Source: Candidatus Kapaibacterium sp. (lineage in GTDB: Bacteria; Bacteroidota; Ignavibacteria; Kapaibacteriales; UBA7675). Taken from it: DNA of 64,000 nt. Both the position numbers and the translations under genes were made by a program. How positions within the stretch are numbered: the stretch's first letter is position 1; every line of letters starts with the position of its first letter. The notes beneath the pieces were generated by a model. The model was not told the origin of the DNA and did not search any database. It worked only from the letters and a program-made list of their open reading frames with translations. Positions 11,601 to 18,749 of the stretch are shown in pieces. The DNA is taken from the NCBI GenBank assembly GCA_028284775.1, contig JANQRB010000132.1, positions 1-64,000 of the forward strand. Direction: 5' to 3'.

Positions 11601-12212
11601 GCCCGGGTCCTGCAGGTATTCCGGCAAGCGCGCCAGGTTCAATTTGCGTTCGAGATAGGAAGGCAGCTTGTCGAGATCTTCGTCGCCGGTGAGTTCCGTA
11701 TATTCAACAATTCCCGCCAGCGTTAACAGATTCAGGCTGACCGGATGATGCCGCTCCAGAAAAACGATGACCGTGTAGTCGAGCAGGCGCTTGGCAAGAT
11801 TGGTGCCAAAGGCCGTGATGTCGGCGGCCTGAATGCCGTCGGGATCATTGCCGGGATTCAATGTGCTGGCCGATAAACTGTCGACCTGGGTCTTGATGTC
11901 GTCGATACCGTTCTTAACAGCCAGAACCGTGACGCTCATGTCGGAAACTTCGGCGGCAATGGCCGCCATGTCTTCGCTCTGCACGGCGCTCAGCAATTCG
12001 GTCAGATCTGTTGGCAGATTGTCGGCGGCGTCGAAGGTTGTCGAGAGGGCCGCATTGAGGGCCGAAACGGTGTCGAGTTCGGCGGGAAATTCCATTCCCA
12101 GCTCGCGGAAGAGTTCGCGAATCTGGCCGGCCTGCAGATAGGCTCTCAGCGGCGCCAGCGACTTGCCGATCTCCCGGGCAATGCTTTCAAGAGTTCCTGA
12201 TTTTTCTGCCAT
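8682..12212 (-). CDS. DUF6603-type beta-rich protein, 1176 aa
   Basis: Complete gene of 1176 aa. Residues 1-130 are helical and amphipathic. From about 270 to 980 the protein is a long succession of amphipathic beta strands rich in G, F, L and I. It carries signatures I associate with DUF6603: GFGFTLNGVGGLLGL at about 595-609, ILFPEDPVANAP at 630-641 and FGPMLKIGWGTPTLI at 660-674. The alternating pattern suggests an extended beta sheet or a hydrophobic groove, but this is inference. There is no signal peptide, so it probably starts in the cytoplasm. The family has no established function that I know of. It lies 33 bp downstream of the M14 peptidase gene and 92 bp upstream of the 973-aa gene. 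Confidence 0.85.
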   Translation of the reverse strand: MAEKSGTLESIAREIGKSLAPLRAYLQAGQIRELFRELGMEFPAELDTVSALNAALSTTFDAADNLPTDLTELLSAVQSEDMAAIAAEVSDMSVTVLAVKNGIDDIKTQVDSLSASTLNPGNDPDGIQAADITAFGTNLAKRLLDYTVIVFLERHHPVSLNLLTLAGIVEYTELTGDEDLDKLPSYLERKLNLARLPEYLQDPGGLFEEIYDWGQPTFDGELLIEHIYGIMASMALPARHVPPDAPNLASIEFLYGSLSAINEVIGSETYNGLVLEFNAEIPLGVHGTPFAFDKWDVTLDVDTEWAAGTKVYILSDRGIEIDTPLLEVFGEVALGVIRKPGDGEDTVLIAGRTGSSRLEAGEIKLSLPTSFNWDSGSNVATGDYGFRLEVNRGYVVIEASEGDSFVSSLLPPDGIRASFDLVAGWSSESGWFFGASGSLETSLDLHKKLAGIDLKSLLLKLGTNTGGNGSLLPEIGLNAGIELGALAGVLEGIGVKLPITFPSGQDGNLGPIDISALFRPPTGLGLSIDSEGFKGGGYLSFDRDKGEYAGALELMLFDKIALKAIGILNTKLPGGEKGFSLLIIITAEFTPIQLGFGFTLNGVGGLLGLHRTMRLEKLRDGVRTNAIAGILFPEDPVANAPAIISDMKDFFPIQKGQFVFGPMLKIGWGTPTLITVDFGLLIEIPNPVRIAILGVVRAILPDEDAAILKLQINFLGTIDFEKKLITFDASLYESKLLTFAISGDMAFRLAWGDNPAFVLTVGGFHPAFKPPPLQLPALRRLTLAIIDSSNLKLTLTNYFALTSNTVQIGARVDLYASAAGFTVIGYVGFDALFQFSPFYFIFSFGAMLALKKGSKTLFSVFVDGEVQGPTPWKVKASAGFKILFVKIKFRFDKTFGEQQSIEYTPIDVYVKVVEPAFQEAGHYETELAGNAQRLVALREVDSEDLVLEASGSLSFRQKAVPLNMQLQKYGHRSVSGAKKFTITAVHIGSSSFSGSSLTRERDYFAVSEYKKLSDAKKLSAPSFELFENGVTVKPGNTGFAFNDYIARREIVFDEVRLDYNPVLTFKQFINSDHSLFTMVAGEPDDDQLFRGWLADSSAAQSPLSAASNPHRLDESERVKVAQERWVLVNSDKLTAYDADSTAFTQTEAEEYMEQVTQQDRSLQGRLLVVPEYCCAV

Positions 12213-12245
12213 TATTCATCTATAGTTTAAGTTATTGGGGTCGTG

Positions 12246-13961
12246 TTAATCGCCGAAGAAGGCTTCGGCCAGGTCGGTGCTCCATCGCGAAGCGTAGGAA
12301 AGAAAACCGCGCATGGCGGCGAAGGTCTCGCGTTGGACTTTACGATATTGTTTGCGGTCGTCGTCGTTTTTCAGCGGAAACCATCGGCCGTCGCTGGCAT
12401 GTCCTACTTCGACGCTCAGAGCGATGACCGGAAAACGATCTTCGACAATCGCCGCGTCCGTCAAACTGCCGTCAGCCAACTTCAATTGCGTCGACAGGGC
12501 ATAATCCATTGCGGAGCCGGTCGCGGGATAGAGCCCGCCTTTCTGCTCGGGATTGACGAGCCTGTACTTGGCACGCTTCTTGGCATGTTCATCGCTGCCC
12601 GCGGCCTTGAATATGTTCCATGACATTAATGACGCCAGCATGTAATGTTTTAAGAGTAGGTGATGATTCGGCTTATGTGGAAAATATTCCCGATAGGTAC
12701 CCATGGCGCCGCCGATTTCGACTCCGCCAATGTCTCGGCCCACACCACCGCCGCCTACATCCAGGGTTTTGTTTAGCCAGGTGTCGGATACGGTACTCGA
12801 TTCGAAAGTGAGCTGATTCTGATTGAAGCCCCATGGCAGAATAATAACTCGAATGGCTGAGTGGATGTCCAGAAAATAGCGAATCTTATGCTCGTCTATC
12901 AGGCCCTGAATGTTAAGGGACTCGTTCTCCGACAGCGGATTCTCTCCCTGGTATGTATCGCGATCTTTGTAGGAGTTGATTCCCTTTACGCGGTGTTTAT
13001 TCCAGAACCTGATAGAGTACTTGTCATCATCGCAGGGAGTATCCGCCGTATGATTCTTGACATGATTTACGACGGATGCCTTGTAATAGGCGTCCATGTC
13101 AAATGCGACGGGGAAATTGCGGTTGATGTCAACGCCGATCGGCACTTCAGGCCCTTTGGAGCAGGGGTTGTAACTATTGATCACTTTCCTGTTCGTGCGC
13201 CAATACTTGCGATCGGGCTGACTTAAACTATAGTCGCGGCCGTCGGGGTTGGCGCATGGAACCAGGAATATTTTGAGCTTCGAAACCATTGCCTTCAGTT
13301 CATCCTGAGGGATCGCCATCGATTGGTAATCGATTTTTTTGGAGTAAATGTCCTGATACTCATAATCTTCGTCGTGGACTTTGCTGGTAAACGGACCGTC
13401 GACGAATTCGGTTTCAATGGTGTCGCCGAAGCTTGCATAGCAGGCCATTAACTTTTCCGCGAAGGCGATGACGGCATCCGGGGGGGCCAGTTCACGGGCA
13501 TGCAGACCCGCGACGATCAGGACCGGAATGTCGCCTGTGCCGATGCGTATGGCTTTAATGTCTTTCGGACTGTCGATCGGAAGCGGGCCGCCGCTGCTTT
13601 TATTCGGTAGTTTGAAGACTTCAAAATCGCCGTCCGGGCCGTGGCTGAGAGTCGCGCTGTACGTCGTTTTTAGATTGTCCAGCGCCGCATTCAACTGAGC
13701 TGAATCGCCATAGGAGGTTCCGAGCGCAATCTCTGCGTCGAGTTTGGCATCATGCGCATTAATCTCCGTTTCGGGTATGACGGCCGTAACGATTAAGCCC
13801 AGTGCGCTGAGAGCTGTTTGTGCGTCTGCAGTTGCAAGTCCGTCGACGGCAAACTTCCCATTCGGGAGTTCGCGGGAACTTCTTCTGAATATGTTAAAGT
13901 CGGGGACCGACAGTGCAGCCTCGAGTTGCGACTGCGTGCCTTCTATAGTTATATAGTCCAT
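12246..13961 (-). CDS. M14-family zinc carboxypeptidase
   Basis: 571 aa counted from the ATG at 13961. The frame is open further upstream, but those residues look non-coding. The M14 hallmarks are present in order: HARE at 154-157 (zinc ligands His and Glu), NPDGR at 238-242, INRNFP at 279-284 (the substrate-binding Asn-Arg pair), DIHS at 365-368 (third zinc ligand His367), GSAMDYA near 482-488, and SVEVG at 516-520 with Glu518 as the expected general base. About 130 residues precede the catalytic domain. No clear signal peptide is visible with this start, which is unusual for a degradative M14 enzyme and may indicate processing of a partner protein. It is the first gene of the operon with the DUF6603-like and giant proteins (33 bp gap). 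Confidence 0.9.
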   Translation of the reverse strand: MDYITIEGTQSQLEAALSVPDFNIFRRSSRELPNGKFAVDGLATADAQTALSALGLIVTAVIPETEINAHDAKLDAEIALGTSYGDSAQLNAALDNLKTTYSATLSHGPDGDFEVFKLPNKSSGGPLPIDSPKDIKAIRIGTGDIPVLIVAGLHARELAPPDAVIAFAEKLMACYASFGDTIETEFVDGPFTSKVHDEDYEYQDIYSKKIDYQSMAIPQDELKAMVSKLKIFLVPCANPDGRDYSLSQPDRKYWRTNRKVINSYNPCSKGPEVPIGVDINRNFPVAFDMDAYYKASVVNHVKNHTADTPCDDDKYSIRFWNKHRVKGINSYKDRDTYQGENPLSENESLNIQGLIDEHKIRYFLDIHSAIRVIILPWGFNQNQLTFESSTVSDTWLNKTLDVGGGGVGRDIGGVEIGGAMGTYREYFPHKPNHHLLLKHYMLASLMSWNIFKAAGSDEHAKKRAKYRLVNPEQKGGLYPATGSAMDYALSTQLKLADGSLTDAAIVEDRFPVIALSVEVGHASDGRWFPLKNDDDRKQYRKVQRETFAAMRGFLSYASRWSTDLAEAFFGD

Positions 13962-14913
13962 AATTGATTCCGAATTGAGGTACGGTAAAACTCCAGACAG
14001 CGCTCCGCCGCAAGGGCGCTGACGGCCAACTGCTTGTCTCTGAAGCAGAAGAGTCTCGTCATCTGCAGCGGCACGAATATTATTGTCGGGCAACAGCAGG
14101 CTGCACGGCTGAAGATTCACCCGTCGAGTTAATGTTTGATAAAGCGTACACGCTTATACCGGTTTCACATGCGTTCAGATAATTGTACCAGGAGCCTGGT
14201 TCAAATTAAACAGCGTATGTAAAACCATGCTGCGCCTTCTCACCGTACCGGCGATCTTGCGCAATATCGCGGGAATTACAGGTTCCTCGCGGTGGCAGCA
14301 GGCCTTGCAGCCCGATGTGAATACGGTCTCGTATAGTGCCCTCGTTGCCGGGCAGAAGGTCCGCGCATTCAAATGAGGATAAAACAACAGAATAACTGAT
14401 CTTCAACAACTGGTCCGCCGTTGCGGCTCCCCAGCACTTACTCTATGGCAGTAATCGTAAATGCGTGATCTGACCTTGTTCCTGATCGCTGTGTTCTCTC
14501 AATGGCTGCCAAATTACATGCTTGGTTACAACATGCAAGGGAAATTTTATCGTCCGTCGAAAATTAAGGCTCAGGGGGAATTTGGGCCTAAAAAAACTGC
14601 TGCAACTTAACTTCGTTATGATTCATAAAACTGAAGTCTGGTGGTCGAGGCCGCCAGGTTTTCACGAATGTATTGTTCAATTTTTCGGCTGCGCTGCCAG
14701 CATATCTTTTTGGGTTCTGTTCAACCTCTTGTACAAGCGATTCCCCTTCAGTTCGGCATTAAGACAACATCAATGGCAGTTGATGTCGAACATCTATAGT
14801 GTAGTTGTACCTGGCCGCTTCGGACCCGGCACTGAAAGGCGAGCAAGGAATTCACAACACAATAAATCCGATCCCGTGTCCCACTGGCGTTGCACTTGCA
14901 TCAGAACATCAAC
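13962..14913. other. Intergenic region without a convincing gene
   Basis: About 950 bp between the peptidase operon start and the arsM end. Only short frames with atypical composition occur. A small inverted repeat (CCAGG-AG-CCTGG) lies near 14190. The promoter of the minus-strand operon should lie just above 13961, but I see no clear TAnnTTTG box. Confidence 0.5.
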
Positions 14914-15666
14914 CTAAGCCGCTTTCCGCGCAAAAACCGTAATGCTGTAAATCTGAAAGTCATCCGACGGCAGGTAGGCGGCTCGCAGGGACTGCGGTAA
15001 GTCAAGCTGCCGCTCCTTTTGGATTTCGATGTCGACAAGACCGGCTCCGGCGATCGTCTGCAGGTAGTCGCCTTTGGGCATGGCCCCCGCGATGCAGCTG
15101 GCAAAAAAGCCGGCGTCACCGCGCAGGGCCGCAGGAGCTTCGCCGACCGTCACCACATCGGCGATGCTCATGTGTCCGCCGACGGCAAGCACCCGCCGGA
15201 TCTGCGCAAACACGCGCGCTTTGTCGGGAACCAGGTTGAGGACGCAATTACTGATGACAACGTCGACACTCGCTGCCGGCAGCGGAATATCCTCGATATC
15301 GCCGGTGATAAATTCGACGTTCGACAATCCCAGTTGGGCGGCGTTGTGCCGCGCTTTTAGCGTCATTTGTTCGGTAAAATCCAGGCCGTAGACCTTACCT
15401 TCTGCGCCGACTTCCGCGCTCGCCACAAAACAGTCATTACCCGCGCCGGACCCGAGATCGAGCACGGTCTGCCCTCGTCTGATACGCGCACTTTCCGTTG
15501 GCAGTCCGCAGCCCAGGCCGTAGTCGGCCTGCGCATAATATCCGCTCAGCGCCGAGTAATCCTGGTTAAAGCCTTCACCGCAGCAAGCAGCACTGCAACA
15601 ACCATCGGCTTGCTCGACTACTTTTGAATATTGCTGTTTAACGTGTTCTTTCATGCTCTTTATCAT
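14914..15666 (-). CDS. arsM: Arsenite S-adenosylmethionine methyltransferase
   Basis: 250 aa cytoplasmic enzyme that methylates As(III) using S-adenosylmethionine, producing methylated arsenicals, some volatile. The SAM-binding motif DLGSGAGND is at 70-78, with the acidic ribose contact in GLDF at 94-97. The cysteines expected to hold arsenic are present in LGCG (Cys53), SNCVLN (Cys141) and ASCIAG (Cys191). An additional cysteine-rich N-terminus (GCCSAACCG, 22-30) could bind metalloid. The start overlaps the end of the upstream membrane-protein gene by 29 nt, so the two are probably translationally coupled. An AAGGAG sequence lies about 10 nt upstream of the chosen ATG; a second ATG four codons in is possible. 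No arsR or arsB is visible nearby. Confidence 0.93.
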   Translation of the reverse strand: MIKSMKEHVKQQYSKVVEQADGCCSAACCGEGFNQDYSALSGYYAQADYGLGCGLPTESARIRRGQTVLDLGSGAGNDCFVASAEVGAEGKVYGLDFTEQMTLKARHNAAQLGLSNVEFITGDIEDIPLPAASVDVVISNCVLNLVPDKARVFAQIRRVLAVGGHMSIADVVTVGEAPAALRGDAGFFASCIAGAMPKGDYLQTIAGAGLVDIEIQKERQLDLPQSLRAAYLPSDDFQIYSITVFARKAA

Positions 15667-16177
15667 TGTCAGCTACTCCTTCCGTAATACAGGAATTTTT
15701 GTCCGGTGAACAGCCCGCCGGATCGCAAGACTGCATTGATCCTTGTTCGCATGTATCCGACGAACAGGCAGGCGCCGCGCCGGCGCTGTTGAAATTGCCG
15801 ATGATAGCATAGCCATACACTATCACCGAGAGCAGGAGACTCAGCCAATAGACCCTTCGTTTGAAGCCGGAACCTTGGCCCTCGGTGGCGGCTGTCTCGC
15901 TCCCGCCGTCACAACATGCAGGCGTCCCGCTTTGTCGATAGATCGAGTAATAGCCGACGGTAAAGGCGGCCGCGCTCAGGGCGGTTAATATCGGCAGCGC
16001 GCCGTTCATCCAGGCGCCGAGGGCGGCGGAGGAAATGCCGAATACGGAAGCAAGCGGCGCGGCGCACAGTGCACCGCAGGTACCGGCGCATCCCGCGCCG
16101 CACACCGTTCCCATTGTTGACAAGGCGGCTCCGGCGCCTCCCGCGAACAGGCTTCTGGTCGATTTTCTTTCTGTCAT
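15638..16177 (-). CDS. Cysteine-rich MerT-like membrane protein
   Basis: 179 aa with three or four hydrophobic segments (about 12-30, 36-56, 60-80 and 110-128). The order of features resembles mercuric transporter MerT: a SLFAGG opening, a cysteine-bearing first helix, a GAWM turn, then a helix ending in YYSIYR. Eleven cysteines occur, at 26, 30, 34 and 38 in the first helical region, a CC pair at 88-89, and five in a hydrophilic C-terminal tail (138-163). The i+4 spacing of the first four places them on one helix face. By context with arsM it may move As(III), Hg(II) or another thiophilic metal(loid) across the inner membrane, but substrate and direction are not determined by the sequence. 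Its stop lies inside the arsM start region. Confidence 0.75.
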   Translation of the reverse strand: MTERKSTRSLFAGGAGAALSTMGTVCGAGCAGTCGALCAAPLASVFGISSAALGAWMNGALPILTALSAAAFTVGYYSIYRQSGTPACCDGGSETAATEGQGSGFKRRVYWLSLLLSVIVYGYAIIGNFNSAGAAPACSSDTCEQGSMQSCDPAGCSPDKNSCITEGVADNDKEHERTR

Positions 16178-16178
16178 A

Positions 16179-16198
16179 AGCTCAGGCTTTTTTGAGCT
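16179..16198 (-). promoter_or_regulatory. Short inverted repeat next to the start codon of the MerT-like gene
   Basis: AGCTCA (16179-16184) is repeated inverted as TGAGCT (16193-16198) with a T-rich spacer, immediately upstream of the ATG at 16177. It could hide the ribosome-binding site or serve as an operator. Only 6 bp per arm, so weak. Confidence 0.25.
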
Positions 16199-16492
16199 AA
16201 GACTGCCGGGAAATCGAAAAGACGCAGAGTGACAAAAAATAAATTGCGGACAGCGTTAGGCAGTCCGGCAGAGGCGGTCCGTGATCGGAGCATCGAGCAG
16301 CGGGGCAGGGCTTTTTCGATTTCAGCCTGAAGCCAGGTGTGCGTTCCTAGTAAGAGGCACTGACACCTTGAAAAGGAAATGTCAGGCGTTTTGGCGGCTG
16401 CCATTTGCAAGGGCTGCGCCAGGTCGGACATGAAAGAGATTCTTTGATATTCTGCCGATATTTGACTTTCTATTCCATTTCTACGCTCAGGA

Positions 16493-16521
16493 TCGCGGCG
16501 TCCTCGATGAGGAAGCCGCGA
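16493..16521. terminator. Strong hairpin after the propeller gene
   Basis: TCGCGGC-G-TCCTC (16493-16505) and GAGGA-A-GCCGCGA (16509-16521) form a 13-position stem with one mismatch and a 3-nt loop, about 30 nt beyond the stop of the minus-strand gene. There is no U-tract on the minus strand, so it may end or protect the transcript without being a classical intrinsic terminator. Confidence 0.45.
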
Positions 16522-16549
16522 CCCTGCCTCACAGCTCTATCCGTCCCAA

Positions 16550-17515
16550 TCAGTAAACTACGACACTGGGATTGTAGTTCGATTCCGGGTTGATACTGCC
16601 GGCCTGGCTGTTGATCAGCGTATTGCCATCCCAGGTGTTGCCATCGAATTCAGCCGAGGACATTTCTTCACTCCCGACGGAATCATAGACGAGGTACATT
16701 CTATCCCTGTACACTGCTACGCCGGGATTCGTGTCGGAGACAGGATCAATCTGACCCGGCTGTAGTTTGATTGCTCCGTAGTCTTTCCAGGACTGACCGT
16801 CATAGCTGCATGTTCGCAGATCTGCTGCGATCGGGTCTCTGTACGACAGATACAGCAGATCTTTAAACACCGCAATTCCCGGGCTGTATTGAGACTGTGC
16901 AACGATGCCACCGGGTTGACTGTGGATGGCCGTGTTGCCTTGCCAGTCGTTACCGTCGAACCAGGCCGTATACAAGTTGTTCGAGCTGGAGTTTGCTTCC
17001 GGGTAGACAATATACAGCTTGTCGTTGAACACACATACGGCGGGATTAACCTGGGATTGCGGGGTGCCGCCATTTTGCAATGAAATCGGAATGTTGCCAA
17101 ACCACTTGCCGCCCTTGAACCAGGCCACGTATACATCGGTTGACTGGGGGTTCTGGGCGTCGTAGTAGCGGTAGACAATGTAGAGGCTGTCCCTGTACAC
17201 TGCCACGCCGGGTCCGTAAATAGACTCGGGACTGATGCCGCCCGGCTGAGACTTAATGGGAATGTCACCGGTCCATGAGTTGCCGTCGAACACCGCGGTA
17301 TACAATTCTTCATTGTGAATAACTCCGGCGCGTTTGTATACGAGATAAAGGAGGCCGTTTAAGACGCCTGCGCCGGGTGTTCGATCAGATTTCGGACTGA
17401 TGCTTCCAGGCTGCTTCTTTATCGCTGTGTTGCCATACCAGGTTGTTTGGTCCAGATACGCCGTGTACAAATCATCGCTGCTTTTGCCTTTGTAAGCCAG
17501 GTACATGTTACTCAT
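16550..17515 (-). CDS. Six-repeat beta-propeller protein, possibly lectin-like
   Basis: 321 aa from the ATG at 17515, chosen because GGAAGG lies 7 nt upstream; ten extra codons upstream are also open. The protein consists of about 50-residue repeats with the pattern sQPGgIsPeSxxxPGVAVYxDxLYIVY, a variable turn, then LYTAxFDGxxWxGNxxI. Five full repeats are present. The C-terminus stops in NPSVVVY, in mid-repeat, and the N-terminus begins MYLAYKG, exactly the missing half. The chain ends therefore complete a sixth blade, the velcro closure of a propeller. No signal peptide. Similar repeats occur in sugar-binding propellers, but no ligand can be assigned here. A GGGCC/GGCCC hairpin (17549-17566) lies in its leader. 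Confidence 0.8.
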   Translation of the reverse strand: MSNMYLAYKGKSSDDLYTAYLDQTTWYGNTAIKKQPGSISPKSDRTPGAGVLNGLLYLVYKRAGVIHNEELYTAVFDGNSWTGDIPIKSQPGGISPESIYGPGVAVYRDSLYIVYRYYDAQNPQSTDVYVAWFKGGKWFGNIPISLQNGGTPQSQVNPAVCVFNDKLYIVYPEANSSSNNLYTAWFDGNDWQGNTAIHSQPGGIVAQSQYSPGIAVFKDLLYLSYRDPIAADLRTCSYDGQSWKDYGAIKLQPGQIDPVSDTNPGVAVYRDRMYLVYDSVGSEEMSSAEFDGNTWDGNTLINSQAGSINPESNYNPSVVVY

Positions 17516-17687
17516 TACAAATCCTTCCATGATAGTATTAAACAATGAGGGCCTTAGAGTCGGCCCTTTTCTGAATTCGTGAATGCGATTATTATTGCTC
17601 CAATATCATCGCGCGCTGATCTCTTAGGTCATGTCCGTGGATTCTTCACTAAACTTTGGCAGGTAAAGCTTAATAGGCATGACAAAG

Positions 17688-17808
17688 CCTCCCGGCTACC
17701 GCTGCCGGTACCATTAGACGTCCTTTCGGTGATCCCGAAAGTATCGGCAAAAGGAAAAAACGGACAAGCGGTAGCCAGCGGTCGTTCTTTTGAACGACCG
17801 GCGGGAGG
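17688..17808. repeat. Structured intergenic element with three paired arms
   Basis: Arms CCTCCCG (17688-17694) and CGGGAGG (17802-17808) enclose two perfect hairpins: CTTTCGG/CCGAAAG (17723-17729/17735-17741) and a 9-bp stem CGGTCGTTC/GAACGACCG (17779-17787/17792-17800). GGCTACCGCT (17694-17703) also pairs with AGCGGTAGCC (17767-17776) as an alternative. This resembles a folded RNA or a palindromic mobile repeat. An open frame crosses it (17579-17890) but looks spurious. Confidence 0.5.
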
Positions 17809-17918
17809 TAGCCATGTCGGGCTAATCCTGTGTCAGTTGCCCCTCATGACCGTAGATGCGAGGCTGGAGCTTCTGCAATCCGTGTTGTGACGGGACAGCC
17901 AGTGCAGAAGATCAGAGA

Positions 17919-18434
17919 CTACGTGGATTCACAGGCCATAAACTGGGGATCTATTATACTGATATCGGCCTCGCCGATAGTCCACTGAGTCGTTAAGTAT
18001 TGTTGAATCTGCAATGTCATCTCGCTGCTACCTTGCTGCGGAGACCTGAGCGTTAAACAAAGGCCGGCACTCGGTATCGATGAAATTCTGAATCGTTCGC
18101 ATTCCGGCTGGGTCGCGCGGAGCTGTCCGCAGTCCGGCGGCGTATCGCAGGCTGCCAGGTCATCGCTAAATGGAATGGTATTGACGGACGTGGGTACGTC
18201 GAGGTCCAGACAGGCGTTTAACAAAAGAATACGCTGCCACTCAGGTTTCCCGTGCGCAAGCAGGTAGAGTTGAGTGTTGTATTTACCGCTTTCCTGCTCG
18301 TAACGAACCGTGGCGTAAAACATACTCGAAATCATCGGATCAATTCCGAAGTAATATTCGTCTAAGACCGCATTGCCCTGCGGTTCGGTGACGGATCGTT
18401 TCGCCGTCACATTCTGAGGCTTGATATTCGACAT
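17919..18434 (-). CDS. Hypothetical protein, 171 aa
   Basis: The start at 18434 is chosen because GAGG lies 5 nt upstream; the frame is open for 39 further codons, which look less protein-like. No domain is recognised. The body contains a beta-rich segment with DEYYFGIDPMISSMFYATVRY and QLYLLAHGKPEWQRILLL. A cysteine-containing central part follows (AACDTPPDCGQLRATQPEC), then LCLTLRSPQQGS. No signal peptide. The cytoplasmic location and possible ties to the propeller gene downstream on the same strand are inferred from position only. Confidence 0.65.
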   Translation of the reverse strand: MSNIKPQNVTAKRSVTEPQGNAVLDEYYFGIDPMISSMFYATVRYEQESGKYNTQLYLLAHGKPEWQRILLLNACLDLDVPTSVNTIPFSDDLAACDTPPDCGQLRATQPECERFRISSIPSAGLCLTLRSPQQGSSEMTLQIQQYLTTQWTIGEADISIIDPQFMACEST

Positions 18435-18749
18435 GACTACCTCGTTGTTGAAAGAGAATTGATAGCTGACAGATACCATCTTGAACGGCGGCAAGTTATG
18501 CAGATCGCGAACGGTAAAAAGTGCAGCTTTTTGATTTGATCGATAATTCAAGCAAGCTTGAAGACTATCTTATTCATCCATAAGGGCTGTTTTTGTGCGA
18601 AAAAAGCGGATTTGGAAACTCTCGAACTCGAGTATTTGTGATTAGTTTGTCCGGTGTAATATGTGACGCTATTTTAATCTGACCTGTAGATGCAATTTGG
18701 GCAGGTGCTGTCTCTTCTTTCCTAAGATTAGATCTCCGGTACATAATCA

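Noticed and set aside
14522-14917. 131-aa plus-strand frame before arsM
   Set aside because: Composition and residues are not protein-like, and it runs into the arsM end on the opposite strand.
17579-17890. 103-aa plus-strand frame over the structured element
   Set aside because: It follows the hairpin sequence rather than protein-like codon use, and no ribosome-binding site is present.
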